Source: Phoenix dactylifera (lineage: Eukaryota > Streptophyta > Magnoliopsida > Arecales > Arecaceae). Taken from it: a DNA stretch of 64,000 nucleotides. The notes under the pieces were generated by a model. The model saw nothing but the letters and a program-made list of their open reading frames with translations, ran no database searches and was not told the origin of the DNA. The stretch spans positions 17,804,129-17,868,128 of the forward strand of contig NC_052397.1 in assembly GCF_009389715.1 (NCBI RefSeq). The letters are read 5' to 3'. Position numbers and translations under genes: made by a program. Shown here piece by piece: positions 50,151 to 61,712 of the stretch. Within the stretch, counting starts at the first letter, position 1. Each line of letters starts with the position of its first letter.

Positions 50151-51106
50151 TTTGATGACCAACCTATACTTAAGCAAATGTGGCAATGGCCAAAAATGAG
50201 AAGAGAGGTAAGTTGATGGAAGTTGAGGTTCAAGTTTGTTACATAACGAAAAGTATTATCTGATTTAAATTCTTTAAAAGGCTTTGGTGGTGGAGTTATG
50301 AAATTTGTTCCTTCAGATGTCAAGTACAGAAAGGTAATGGGCAAATTTTTGTCATTCTATTAGTAATCATGTCATAATTGCTATCCCTATTAATATATTT
50401 TAGTTCACAAAGCAACAAAAGCTATCGGATCAAAGTGAATATATCTCAATATCATCCATGACATATGGTCCATTTTATAATATGAGAATGCTTCATGATG
50501 AAAATTACTTGTCAGCATTTGTCTCAAATATTATTACGGATATATGCATTTGTTTTACATTGTATATTTGTATTATTTGAATCTGAATCGTTAATATTTG
50601 TGCCTCAGGTGATTGTTGATACTGTTGAAAAACCTCTTTATTTCATGTGACATGCGGGACTTTTGCCAAGCATGAGAGTTATTTGAAGTTTGGCTTCCCA
50701 AAGAATGTGTTGCAGGAAAACAAAAATCATTCATACAGAATATCACTTTGGATTCATGTTTACCTTAAGATAAAACCAAATGATGTGAAAGAACAGAAAT
50801 TAAATCCACCAAATTGCCATGTTTTAACTCTAGATAAAACATTCTTGCCTCTTTTTTGATCTAATATCTGGTACTGGTTATTAAAACAAATGTCCTTGCA
50901 TTTGTACCAAAAAGGAAAAAATCCACAATCTGGTGTTGTCATTGCTATTTATTGTGAAGATGTTCAGCCCCCGTATTTATTTCTTTATTTTGTGAAGTAT
51001 GGTGAGAATGCTGCCTTTCAGTTTTGAACTAAATGGTTTCCTTAATTTATAATGATTTACCAAATGTATATTATGCATTATATAAGAAGTCTACTTTGTT
51101 TTGCAG

Positions 51107-51360
51107 ATGGATACCAACTACTGGGTTTTATCAGATGCTAGGGTCCAAATTGCAGGCCTGGGTTATGAGACTAATTATGCAAATCAAGGCTGCAGTTCCA
51201 CAGGAGGGGTTTGCTAGGCCTAATATAGAGGATTACTGATGGGAAATATGTGCTTCCCTTATCGTCTAAACTCCATCATGTGGTAGCATTGAAGTTCCCT
51301 CCAGCACAACCCTACTCGATAATGAATGCAAGGGATGATATCAGATCCAGTTCAGGTTTG
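51107..51360 (+). pseudogene. Exon-like stretch, possible gene remnant
   Basis: After a TTTTGCAG acceptor-like site the plus strand carries coding-like sequence whose best frames change along the way: one reads GFARPNIEDY, the next DGKYVLPLSSKLHHVVALKF followed by PPAQPYSIMNARDD. No single frame covers it. It may be a fragment of a decayed gene. I do not recognise the family, and no partner exons were found. Confidence 0.25.
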
Positions 51361-51369
51361 TACTCCTTG

Positions 51370-54100
51370 ATTAGCATGTATTATTCTTCATCACATAGAC
51401 TTCATAACATAGTTATCTAATCAAGCTGGCCAATACTTCATTGATATGATTTTGTGTTAACAACATAGGTGGCTGTTGTTAGAACATTGTTTTGATGCAT
51501 GCCCTTCACTCTGGGAAACCACAGTTGTCTACCAGAGCAGCCAATACTTCCAGTCATATGATTTAGAAATAAAATAAGATTCACATGATTTCAGTTTGAA
51601 ACCTTTCTTCGGCATCCCTTCTCAAAAATATCAGGCACCTGATTCAGATAGACTGAAGTAACGTCACAGTCTTGTCAAATTTTCCTTCAGTTTCTTGTTA
51701 TTGTTCTCGCTACTTTCGCTCATGTCATGACCTAAAGACACATTTGCACTATTCTGCTGTTGTTCTGCTTGTATGTTTTGACAGTTTAATGATTATCAAC
51801 ATTAAGAAGATCTAAATACTAATTATGAATGAAACGTACACTTTTGGCTTTCATATTCTGCGACCAAGATTAATTTGTTATCTTTGTTCTAGATTCTCTC
51901 AGAGTTGCAGGATTGTTTTGTCCCTTAATTTCATTTCCCTGTTTCTCAACTAAGTTACTTCATTATTGAAGAAGGTGAGTGCCAACATCTTCTCAAGGGT
52001 CCATAATTTAATGCTAGCCTTGCTAGGGGTGTCCACAAGTCAAGCTGCACTGAGCTATACCAGCGAATGGCTCAGGTCCAATAACCCTCAAGTTTGGCAC
52101 AGGTAGATTCTTGTAGGTTTATTGAAGCTGTTAGCTGATCGGCTGCGTGCTAAGGATAATGCCAGTCAAATCAAGCCCAACAACATCCTGCATATATTTC
52201 TAAAACCATCGCTTATGCTGTGGCAGAACCTTTTGTTTTCCTTTTGTGAAAAGTCCGAACTACGTCATAAATTAAGAGCCCTAATTTTAGTTCATATTTA
52301 GACATTTGAGATATTGTATAAGATATGAATTGATGCCCAATTAATTAAATCAAGCCTACTGTTGCTGACCCCGATCATGTTATCCGAGCATGGATCATTT
52401 TGTGGTAAGTAAAGCTATCGAGGGAGCTTGGGTTCCGAACCAGGTTTGCTTGGAATTTAGTTGCCTATCCTTATTTTCTTCTCCTCGTTTTTTAGAAAAA
52501 TTAATTTCATTCTAAGTCTTAGATTATAGCAGTCAAACTATCTTTTTATCTTTAAAAACCAATGTCTCAGTGTCTTGCTTCTTGTAGAAGGGCTTAGCTG
52601 GTGACGTATTTTTTGTGCATGTGTGATGGCAGCTGAAGACGCGTCAATCCATCCATGATATCTGAAAATGTCAGGCTGTCGTGCTTTTAAGTCCTAGCTT
52701 CAAGGTAAAGCATCTTAGGTCCCAAACATCCGTAAAATATCTCTGTTGAAAAGACAGTTGAAGTCAGTGGTGCATCTTATCTAGGAGATATCTTGGAGAA
52801 CCATATCCATGATGATCTAATGCGTGTATCCATTTATTTTGGGACCTTTCCCAGCCGTTAATCTCTTTCTAGAACCATATCTGTAGAGTTTTCTTAAATA
52901 TTTTTGACCAATTGGATAATCATCTGATTCATCATTCTGGTCATGAGAAGTTAGCGTGTTTGTCTGTTGCACAGATATTTCTGTTGCCTATGCCTCAAAT
53001 GTAATACGAAGAGCTTTCGACCAATCGTTGATATCAATCAATCATTTGATGTTCCTTTATTTGAACTCAATCTAAGTCTGATCTCATGCTGCAGTGCTAA
53101 GCATTTCGACTCCTGCTGTCATCTTGTTGGCATGCACAGTAGCGAGATAAGTCCGAATTGACAGCATACTAGCATGGCACGAAATTATTACCTTAAAAAT
53201 TGAAAGGTGATGACAAGAGAAAGGGTTTTGTGTGAATGCCATAATGGAGCTATTAGAGTTTTCCAACAGATATGGTTCTTATCATTCTAAATCTATCATA
53301 CGAAATTTCGCACACCTCATGATACAGTTCATTCACAACCGCTTGTTAGCAAAGGAAGATTTTGGAAGTCTGCTAACATCCAAAGTGGAACAAAAAAATT
53401 TGTTCACGTATCGTTGCTTGCATACTTATTTGATAACTGTACGAAGCAAATGTTTTACAAGCCTAATGCTTATCAACATCAAATGTTGATTTTTATTCAC
53501 TTAATCATTTGATTAATACATGGAATTAGATAATCGATGGCAATTGTTTTTTCTCTTCTTTTTTTTTTGTCTTAAATGACTTTGATGTGATGTTGCATGA
53601 TTGAATCAAAAAGATAAAGCTTTTAGATTTTGAAACAACTTGAAACGGGCATTTAACAATGCCACTTAAGGACAAAATGCTTGAAAACTACAAGTGTGAC
53701 TAGAATTGTTTTAATAAAGCTGTCCCTAATATTTAACACAACAACTATAATGGTAATTATAATGGTTTTGAAGGCCTCGTATAGTCGTATTATATTGTGA
53801 ATACTAATAGCAGAATTTGAATAACAGTCAAATATGTTTTTGTTTTAATGAGTTATGACCATTATATTTCTGAAATAATAATTGTTAGTGGCATCTTTTG
53901 CCTTTTCATTTGGATAAGATAATATTTCAGATATTTTTAGATGACTTATTTTTTCCCTCTTTCGAGGCATGCGGTGCCTCGAGCATCTGTTTTCATTACT
54001 TTTCGTTATAATTGCTGTTAATGACTAGTATAAATCTATCTTAGAGCGAATTCTGTAACTAATATATATTTTTTTGGAAGAAAAAGAAGACATGGTGTGG
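51370..54100. other. Spacer, no gene seen
   Basis: Mainly AT-rich sequence with poly-T runs. All open frames are under 90 residues and unsupported. I see no transposon ends or RNA genes. Confidence 0.5.
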
Positions 54101-54122
54101 GCGTGTGATTTTAGAGCGGCGC

Positions 54123-54282
54123 CACGTGTGGTGATGATAGGCGCATGTTGAGCGAGCGTAATGTTCACGGGAGCTTGGATAGGGAGAACCCCGTCAAAGA
54201 GCACGTGTCCGAGGGTGTCGCTCTAACGGAGCGAGCCGCCGCGCTCGGGCAATGGAGCTCTCCTGCACCACCACGACACGTG
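54123..54282 (+). promoter_or_regulatory. Three G-box/ABRE-like CACGTG sites upstream of the ACR gene
   Basis: CACGTG cores lie at 54123-54128, 54202-54207 and 54277-54282, each followed by TG (CACGTGTG once, CACGTGTC twice), between 70 and 230 bp upstream of the TATA box. Clusters of ACGTG cores are bound by bZIP and bHLH factors and often give response to abscisic acid or light. That regulation is inference from the motif. Confidence 0.6.
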
Positions 54283-54351
54283 TCCGGTTCCGTGGCAGAT
54301 GCAGCCAGATGGATCCCGCCGCTCTCTCTCCGCCTCTCGCGTCGCGACGCC

Positions 54352-54359
54352 TATAAATA
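54352..54359 (+). promoter_or_regulatory. TATA box of the ACR gene
   Basis: TATAAATA follows a GC-rich stretch and precedes a GA-rich leader. The first ATG of the protein is about 640 bp further on, behind a probable leader intron. Confidence 0.7.
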
Positions 54360-54796
54360 AATTCTATCTCATCCCGCACTCTTTCGGAGGAGGATTCAGG
54401 GAGGGGCGCAAGAGAGAGAGAGGGAGGGAGGAAGAAAGGTAGGAAGATTAGAAAGAAAGGAGGAAAAAGAGAAGAAGAGAAGGGCGCACGGGAGAAGCTC
54501 TGGTTCGTTCTGCCCTCCTCCTCCTACCGTTCCTCTGTTTTGTTTGTTAGGCTTTCGTTCTTTGTCTCCTTTTCTTGTCTTCTTTCCCAGCCCCATACTC
54601 TTTTCTTTTCTTTTGCTCTTCTTTTTCTTTTCCTCCCTAACTAACTTTCTCCTCTCTTTCTAGGATCCAGCCTAACTTTCTCCTCAGGGATCCATCGTTC
54701 TCTGGGGTCTGTCCTTGGCCCTACCGCACGAGAGATATATCAGTATCGTGGTGGATTCTCCGATCCGCATGGCACTTCAGAGAACAGAGAAGAGAG

Positions 54797-54988
54797 GTGA
54801 TTCTGAATCACTGCTGCATTGCCGACTTTCTCGAATTAAAGATCTACTTTACTTTTGGGGTTTTTGCCGCTAGTATACATTTTCTTTTTCAATTTTATGT
54901 GGAAACGTCTGCAATACGCGATTTTCAATACAATCAAGGAGGTTTTTTTTTATGGGAGAATGCGATCTGCTTTTCGTTTTGCTTTCAG
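54797..54988 (+). other. Probable 5' leader intron of the ACR gene
   Basis: The donor GAG|GTGATT at 54797 and the acceptor TTTCAG ending at 54988 bracket AT-rich, T-rich intron-like sequence. The acceptor is two bases upstream of the start codon (GG-ATG). The exact donor is uncertain. Confidence 0.5.
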
Positions 54989-54990
54989 GG

Positions 54991-55448
54991 ATGGAAGGAG
55001 GAGGGGCGTCGTACGGGCCTTACTTCGACCCCGATTACGATTCCCTCATCGAGCGGATCCATCCTCCCAGGTCCACTATCTCTCTCCTCTTCAACTTTAA
55101 TCTCTTTGTTCTGCGGAATCTATTGTTCCTTTTTAACGAGTTTAATTCAATCTGTGGTGGTGGTGGTGGTGGTGGTGGTGGTCCTCGATCCAGAGTCTGT
55201 GTCGATAACGAGACGTGTGAAGACTGCACCCTTGTAAAGGTACCCGACAGCTTCCTATCCCCCTTTCCCTTTGGTTTTTTCTAAAAAAAAAATTAATAAT
55301 CCGGTGATAGCGGCGAAGCCTAGTAGTTTTGACGAATCCTGGCTTCCGAGGGTTCGGGTGGCAGTGATGAGATAATGAGAGAGAACCACGTCTTTTTGTG
55401 GCTGTGGGATCTCAGCGGGACCCGGTGATATGGGTGGTTCTATATACC

Positions 55449-55483
<35 letters not shown>

Positions 55484-58202
55484 CCCCCTATTGCTAAGGA
55501 CACCTCCCAAAAACCAAAAAGAAAATACCCAAACTAACCTTTAGTGTAATTACCATATTGCCCTTGAAATTTTCTCATACACCCCCCTTCCTCCTTCTCC
55601 GTTTCGTTTTGAAAAGAAAAAAAAAAAAATCCCTCAAACCCCCCTTAAACCCCTCGATCCATTTACATCGTTTAGGCGATCTTTGAAGGAGATTTAAGCC
55701 CCATTCGAAGCATGGACAAGCAACTAGTGATTTGGGACGAAGAATCGGCCGCAAAGGTACGTGTTCCACCTTGTTTCGAAATTTTTTTTTTTTTCACGGT
55801 TCGTGCTCCGTTCGGTACTGGATCGCCGAACAAAAGGCTTCTGTTCGGCTGAACAGTGCCGAACAGAAGCCTTCTGTTCGGCAACCCTCAACCGAACAGA
55901 TCTGTTCGGCTGCACAGTGCCGAACAGAAGGCTTCTGTCCGGCATTGTTCAGCCGAATAGAAGCCTTTTGTTCGGCGATCCAGTGCCGAACGGAGCACGA
56001 ACCGTGAAAAAAAAGAATTTCGGGAGAAGCCGGCGAGGTGGTCGGAGATCGGGAGAATGCCGGCGACGAGAGGGAGAAAGGGGAACGGGGGGGGTTTTGG
56101 GCGTTGGCGAGGTGTTTTGGAGGGGAAGAGCGGGGTGGGGGGGGGGGTTTGGGGGGTGTAGAGAGCAATTTAGGTGAGGGGGTGGGGAGGGTGGGGGGTA
56201 ATTTAGGAATTTTTAATTTTTTAGGGGTGTCCTTAGCAAATGGGGGGTGTAGAGAGTATTTAATTTTTTTTTAATTTTTGGGGGGTGTCCTGAGCAATAG
56301 GGGGGGTGTATATAGAACCACCCCGGTGATATGCGGCCATTCGTTACCTCTAGGGATCAGAACCCGACTCTTATTGGAACTCGGTTAGACGGTGATTTGC
56401 CACGTGTCATCTACTGGCCCACCAGAAGCGTCGTTTATTTATTTATTTATTTTTTGGTAACATATGATTATTTGTTTTTAACCGACTAAATAGTTGAAGT
56501 CTCTCTAAGCTGGAATTCAGATTTTCCATCGATATAGCGTAACGGATCTACCGCGAGGTTTATCCGTTAACTTAACGACTTTAACGCGTGAATTCTTTGC
56601 CAAATGACTGCTACGTTTCTCACGCTATGAGTTGCTTGATAAAAATATATATAAAAAAAGAGACACTTGGATGTTTTCTTTGTGTTAACGAAGGCATCGC
56701 AATGTCTTAATGGAACTCCCGCCATTTTACTTATCTCATGAAATAAAAGGAGCACAGATCTAAATAGATAGACAAATACATTGGTTTCTTATTGAAGAGA
56801 TAAAAATAGTGAAAAGCTTTCGGCTTCTCGCAATCCAGGTGGACAGCGCCAACAGGCATGGGATACTGCTGGACATGGTACAGGTCCTCAGCGAGCTCGA
56901 CCTCGTCATCTCCAAATCCTACATCTCATCCGACGGTGGATGGCTTATGGATGGTATACGCCGTTACCTTCTCTCTATCTATAGAAATATAGAATCCCCA
57001 CTCGTGTTCTTGGCCCGATAGGCAGCCAACACGGCATCTAGGTGTTTATTTTTCACCGGCAGCTGGCTGAAATATACGTCGGTGGTGGTGCAGTGTTCCA
57101 CGTGACGGACCACCTCGGCAGGAAACTCGCAGAACCCACCCTCATCCGCTACATCCAGAAGGTATTCTAAAATCAAAAAAAGCTGTTATACGATACTTTT
57201 ATTTCGCTGCTTTACAAAATGTTGATGATGAGTGATGATACAGTCGCTGGTGGTGGAGCGGAGCGGAGCGGGCCCCGGGGAGGTGCGGACGTGCTTGGGG
57301 AAATTGGTGGGCCCCGGCCACCGGCTGGCCTCGGAGCACACCGCGCTCGAGCTGACCGCCGCCGACCGGCCGGGCCTCCTATCGGAGATCTCGGCCGTCG
57401 TCACTGCGCTCGCCTGCTACGTGGTCGCCGTCCACGTCTGGACCCACAAACAGCGCGCCGCTTGCATCGCCTACGTCGCCGACCGGTCCACCGGCCGGGC
57501 CATCACCGACGCGGCCCGCCTGGCCCACATCCAGGACCAGGTCGACAGCGTCGTGTGGGCCCACCAGGGCCCCTGCGAGCGCCGCTGGGTGCGGGTGTTC
57601 GGCCCCTTCCCCGGCCGCGTCCACACCGAGCGCCGTCTCCACCAGCTGATGCGCGAGGACCGCGACTACGAGGCCGGCCCGCCCCCGCCGCCGGCCGAAG
57701 CGGACCAGTTCGCGGCGGCCAACATCGAGGTCAGGAGGAATGGGTGGCTGCCCTCATCGTCGATGGGGATGGAGACGAGGGTGTCCATCGACAGCTGGAT
57801 GGAGAGAGGGTACTCGGTGGTGAATGTCAGGAGCCGGGATCGCCCCAAGCTCCTATTCGACACGGTCTGCACCCTCACCGACATGCAGTACCTCGTCTTC
57901 CATGCCGCCGTCAGCTCCCACGGGCCTCTCGCCCTACAGGTAAAATGAGTACCAATGATAGATAGCATATATAAAATAAACGAACCTATTCAAACTTGAT
58001 TTTTCCGCCGCCAGTCCCGCAATAACAAGGGATACGCGGTATCTATATTGACGTATGCGTGACCGTGAGTACTGGGGCTGCTGCAGGAGTACTATATCCG
58101 GCACATGGACGGGTGCACCATTTTGGATACAGAGAGCGAGCGGCAGAGGGTCACCCGGTGCTTGGTGGCTGCCGTGGAACGGAGGGTCTCTCACGTGAGT
58201 TG

Positions 58203-58252
<50 letters not shown>

Positions 58253-58718
58253 TTTGGTGTATATGATGTTTGTGATCCAGAGTTGAGAATAATGCTAGCT
58301 AGAAACTGATAACAGTTTGAACACTTGGCAGGGATTGAGGCTGGATTTGTGCACGAGGAACCGGCCGGGGCTGCTATCTGATGTCACCCGGGTGCTCCGA
58401 GAGAACGGCCTCTCGCTGACGAGGGCGGAGTGTGCGACACGAGGGGAGACGGCAGTGGGGACGTTCTACGTCACAGACGCCTATGGGGGCGGGGTGGACC
58501 CGGAGAGGATGGTGGCCGTGAGGAGAGAGATCGGTGGGAGTGTCAGCCTGGAGATCAAGGAGAATCCAGGATGGCCGCCTATCAAGAAGAGCAAGGATCC
58601 GTCGCCAAAAAGAAGAAACAGGAGTCTGGAGGAAGACCGCCCCAAGGTTTCCCTGGGTAGCCTACTATGGTCGCGCATCGAGCGACTCTCGAGCAACTTT
58701 GGGTCCATCAGATCATGA
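54991..58718 (+). CDS. ACR: ACT-domain-repeat protein (ACR family), 7 coding exons
   Basis: Exons 54991-55070, 55194-55239, 56839-56953, 57094-57161, 57244-57939, 58087-58194 and 58332-58718 join in phase to 499 residues. Four ACT domains appear: 1 at about 38-113 (TLVKVDSANRHGILLDMVQV, ISKSYISSDGGW, VFHVTD), 2 at about 136-215 (TALELTAADRPGLLSEISAV), 3 at about 293-365 (VVNVRSRDRPKLLFDTVCTL) and 4 at about 372-450 (LRLDLCTRNRPGLLSDVTRV, FYVTDAYG). Each has the RPGLL- or KLLFD-type turn of amino-acid-binding ACT folds. This is the layout of plant ACR1-ACR8, thought to sense amino acids. The start ESLxERIxPPRVCVDN-like motif recalls ACR1. A basic/Ser C-terminal tail of about 50 residues follows domain 4. 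Exon 5 is very GC-rich, as in monocots. Intron 2 is enlarged by a Mutator-like insertion. Confidence 0.92.
55450..55482. repeat. Poly-C run, 33 bases
   Basis: Thirty-three consecutive C residues, then one G and five more C, within the left terminal repeat of the Mutator-like element. The length is likely unreliable in any assembly. Single-stranded forms could fold as i-motif (plus) or G-quadruplex (minus). Confidence 0.95.
55777..56022. repeat. Near-perfect 246-bp palindrome built from GCCGAACAGAAG words
   Basis: The left arm begins CGAAATTTTTTTTTTTTCAC and the right arm ends with its complement. The outer core CACGGTTCGTGCTCCGTTCGG (55795 on) pairs exactly with the bases ending at 56006. 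The symmetry continues through repeated GCCGAACAGAAG / CTTCTGTTCGGC units to the centre at about 55900, which reads CCGAACAGATCTGTTCGG, so there is no spacer. Only a few positions of each arm mismatch. RNA from either strand would form a long hairpin. Frames crossing it are by-products of the symmetry. Confidence 0.9.
56333..56838 (+). other. Rest of ACR intron 2
   Basis: Ordinary AT-rich intron sequence between the Mutator-like element and the acceptor before exon 3. Nothing else is recognised. Confidence 0.6.
58208..58249. repeat. (GA)n microsatellite in the last ACR intron
   Basis: About 20 GA dinucleotides lie 14 bp after the donor of exon 6 in the short intron before the last exon. Confidence 0.95.
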
Positions 58719-59209
58719 GATGGGAACCCGCATTGTAGCGTGTGCAGAAGATAAATAGGACGGAGGCTACTACTGCTGGCTCTTTCGATTGCAGTGCAGG
58801 TCTGTGAATATGTTATTTAATATAAGAATTGGGATTTAGTTTGTACAAATTGGAAAACATTACTCTCCTCATCGTCGGCGTGGGCCAGTTTTGGGTCAAA
58901 TCCAGAAATTCCGATGGAAGCGTTGCTAGAGCTACAATTGGAAAGAACAATCGCCCTATGAAATTATAACCACGTGCTGCTAATAACATGCCAGATTCGG
59001 AAAGGATAATAATAAATAAACCAAAGGCAAACTTGAGCAATTCTGCAAGGGAGGCATTCATAGATTTATTTACATTATTCCATATTCCACATGGAAACAT
59101 GTGGAAGTAATGAACAACCTTCATGTACAGAACATCAGCTGCATGCGAATGGCACAAATAAAACCAGTGGTTTAAGACTGACGACATATATATATGATAC
59201 TGGACGCAA
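58719..59209. other. Convergent 3' ends of two genes
   Basis: The 491 bases between the ACR stop (plus) and the stop of the BSD-type gene (minus) should hold both 3' untranslated regions. A frame of 191 residues on the minus strand crosses this area and overlaps the terminal exon. It has no recognisable domain, so I leave it out. Confidence 0.5.
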
Positions 59210-61679
59210 TCAAATATCATCAACACCTGGCCAATCATTTGATTCCTCGTTAGTCTGCCGGATGACAGAATTTCCATCCGTTGCCGAGCCCCCTGAGCTC
59301 TTGTCGACCAACACTGCTTTATCTTTTGGTTGCGCTGAGTTGATTGTCTTGGACTCTGTTTTGGAGCTTGCAGGCACATTTCCATCATCTTCCTCCTCTA
59401 GGTCGCTAAAGGACACATCCTCGTCATTTTCAAAAGGAATGGCGCTGCTTCCTGGAACACCCATTTCTCCTGAATCATCTTCCAACCAGTCATCACCCTC
59501 CTCATCGAATTTAGGAATGGAGATTTTTGAGGTATCACTAAGATCTTTATGTAGTTGGACGAGCGGCTGTTCCTCAATTACAGACTTGTCGATAAATGTT
59601 GTATCGGTTGTTAGAATAGGATGCTTTTCGGTCTCGAAATCTGCAAATGGGACAGAAGTTCCACCTTCTCGAGTCCTTGGTGGTGTTGTTTCATAGATAT
59701 CTCTTGATCCTGTGAACTGCTCCTTGGGTGGAACTGAGGTATCATCTCCTTTCCTATATGATACATCTACTCTAGGTTTCTCTGCTGCTGGCTTTGCCCG
59801 ACTCTGCAACCTCTGTAACAACATTGCCCTGGCTTCCACAATCTGCATAAAACAAGATGCGGTATGTTGAAAAAAAAAAAACCACGGATAAAAGAAACAG
59901 ATTGCAAAAGATCTGGTTTTCAATTGAAACATAAAGTGGTAGTGGTGGCACTAAACCCAAGAAATCATCCTAGATGTTAAGCTCTCCAAGTTATTTGTCA
60001 TAGTGATACAAGTCAATTCAATGATATTTAACTCTAGAACAGACATAGACTTCTTATGCGTCCAATACGACCAACAAGCGTATGAAAGTACACACTGTAA
60101 CCAATACTATTGCAGCGATATCAAGCTGAGCACATCCAGAAAGCAAACCCCAACCCAGAGGCAAAAGTTTCAACTTGATAAACAGAAATCTACAATCTAT
60201 TCATCCAAAACTAGCATTTCTAGTTCTGAAAACAACAAACTTGAACTCTGAAAACCATTTGTCAATATAAAGCACGAATCTACCAACCTCTGCCCATCAA
60301 AAGCAAGCTTAAAACAATCCAGATTCTTAGTTAACATCTCTCCAAACTCTGCAACATCATTCAATCAGGTATGCATTCTGACACTCCTTTGGCGTACACC
60401 TGGTCAAACTAAAGACTTCCTTGTAGTACAAGTCTTTGAAAGTGTTAACCTAGCAGTATCTTGCTCGTCTTGCGATCCTCTTAGATGACCCAAACTCGAA
60501 GAAATCACCAGTACAGAGCTTGATACCACTGTGATAACATTTGCAGGGTAGACAATGGAGGAGAACCACAAACCTCTACAACTGATCTCTTATTCAAATA
60601 TTTCTACCCATAAGCATACCAGCTAATATAGCAGCACAACTTTCCGCAACATAAACCAAGCCTCAAAGATAACATCAACTCAGGTCCCCTTTCAATTCCC
60701 ACTTTTGCAAGAGTAAGAACATTGGTAATGTTACTGATGGAATCTTCATTGTTGTTAAATCTTGCTTATAGCATATGCACAAACCACTTTAAGAGTCATG
60801 TGGAAGGATGCAGACTCAAGGAAATTTTTACATCTTAGACCATTATTTTTGTATTCCAGTGTTCTAAGTAACTCCACTAGAGTCTGCCTTTTGTTAATCT
60901 GGCTTATCCGACAAATGCATTGTTTTTCCTTGTAAATTGGTATCTTCGATTCTTCATTGAGTACTGCAAAGCTAAGAATCCCCAGTTTGGAAATATATAT
61001 CACCCTTAAAAGCTCTTCCATATCTTTGATGTCTAAATCCTCGAGTTCATTTTTAGTTAACAGTACTACAAATAATATGACCCTTTAAGACAATCCTTGA
61101 TCCAATCCTTCTTGTTAGCAGCAATTCTAACTGTTTGAGTAACAGTAGGCAACTTGAATATCAGAGCACCAATCATCAATCCAAAAATATAAAGAATTGC
61201 CTCGTCTCCTTTATAAAGGCCTAAATACAGAAAAGAAAGACAACTTGAGTGTGCATTCCTTCTTCTCAAATCTCTATATATTTATGTTTCTGCATTCCTG
61301 GCTACACTTTCTAGAAACTGTCCATGTCACCAGCAATCAAGTAGATCTTGCCATGAGATTAGTCAATTATAGAGTACCTAGGCCTGCCACTCATTAGGAT
61401 ATTAGCATTTCAGACTCCTTGCAATTTAATAGGACGCACAACACTGTAGAGCCACATATTAGGTCTCTTCATAGTTGAGCATCAAAATGAACCATAACAT
61501 TTTGAATTGATTTTTTTTTAAAACCAGCTAAACATTATTGCAACTTGCTAGCAATTGTAGTCACATATACACCAGCCCTCATAGATAAAGATAACTTTTT
61601 TTTTGGCTTGTCCAAACAAAGACCTATTTAATGAAACCAACTATATATAATAACAATGACTTTCATTCGTTGCCTGCTC

Positions 61680-61712
<33 letters not shown>

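Larger units (their letters stand above)
55432..56323. mobile_element. Mutator-like non-autonomous element in ACR intron 2, 892 bp
   Basis: Ends GGGTGGTTCTATATAC and GTATATAGAACCACCC are inverted repeats that extend inward through C- and G-rich runs to TATTGCT-AGGACACC and GGTGTCCT-AGCAATA (about 85-95 bp of inverted similarity). The 9-bp direct duplication CGGTGATAT flanks the element exactly (55423-55431 and 56324-56332). A 9-bp target duplication and long TIRs indicate the Mutator (MULE) superfamily. The interior has no transposase. A stretch opening MDKQLVIWDEESAAK before a GT donor (about 55711-55755) could be a captured or relic exon. The centre is a 246-bp palindrome. It sits inside an intron of the ACR gene. 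Confidence 0.85.

Noticed and set aside
49949-50344. Minus-strand frame of 131 residues
   Set aside because: It crosses a degraded dispersed repeat and shows no domain or coding bias.
55724-56177. Several frames on both strands with Cys/Ser/Arg repeats
   Set aside because: They arise from the palindrome's repeated GCCGAACAGAAG words and mirror each other between strands.
57219-57965. A 248-residue frame rich in Arg and Pro
   Set aside because: It is the +1 shadow of the GC-rich ACR exon 5; the other frame encodes conserved ACT domains.
58813-59388. Minus-strand frame of 191 residues
   Set aside because: It overlaps the terminal exon of the BSD-type gene in another frame and has no domain.
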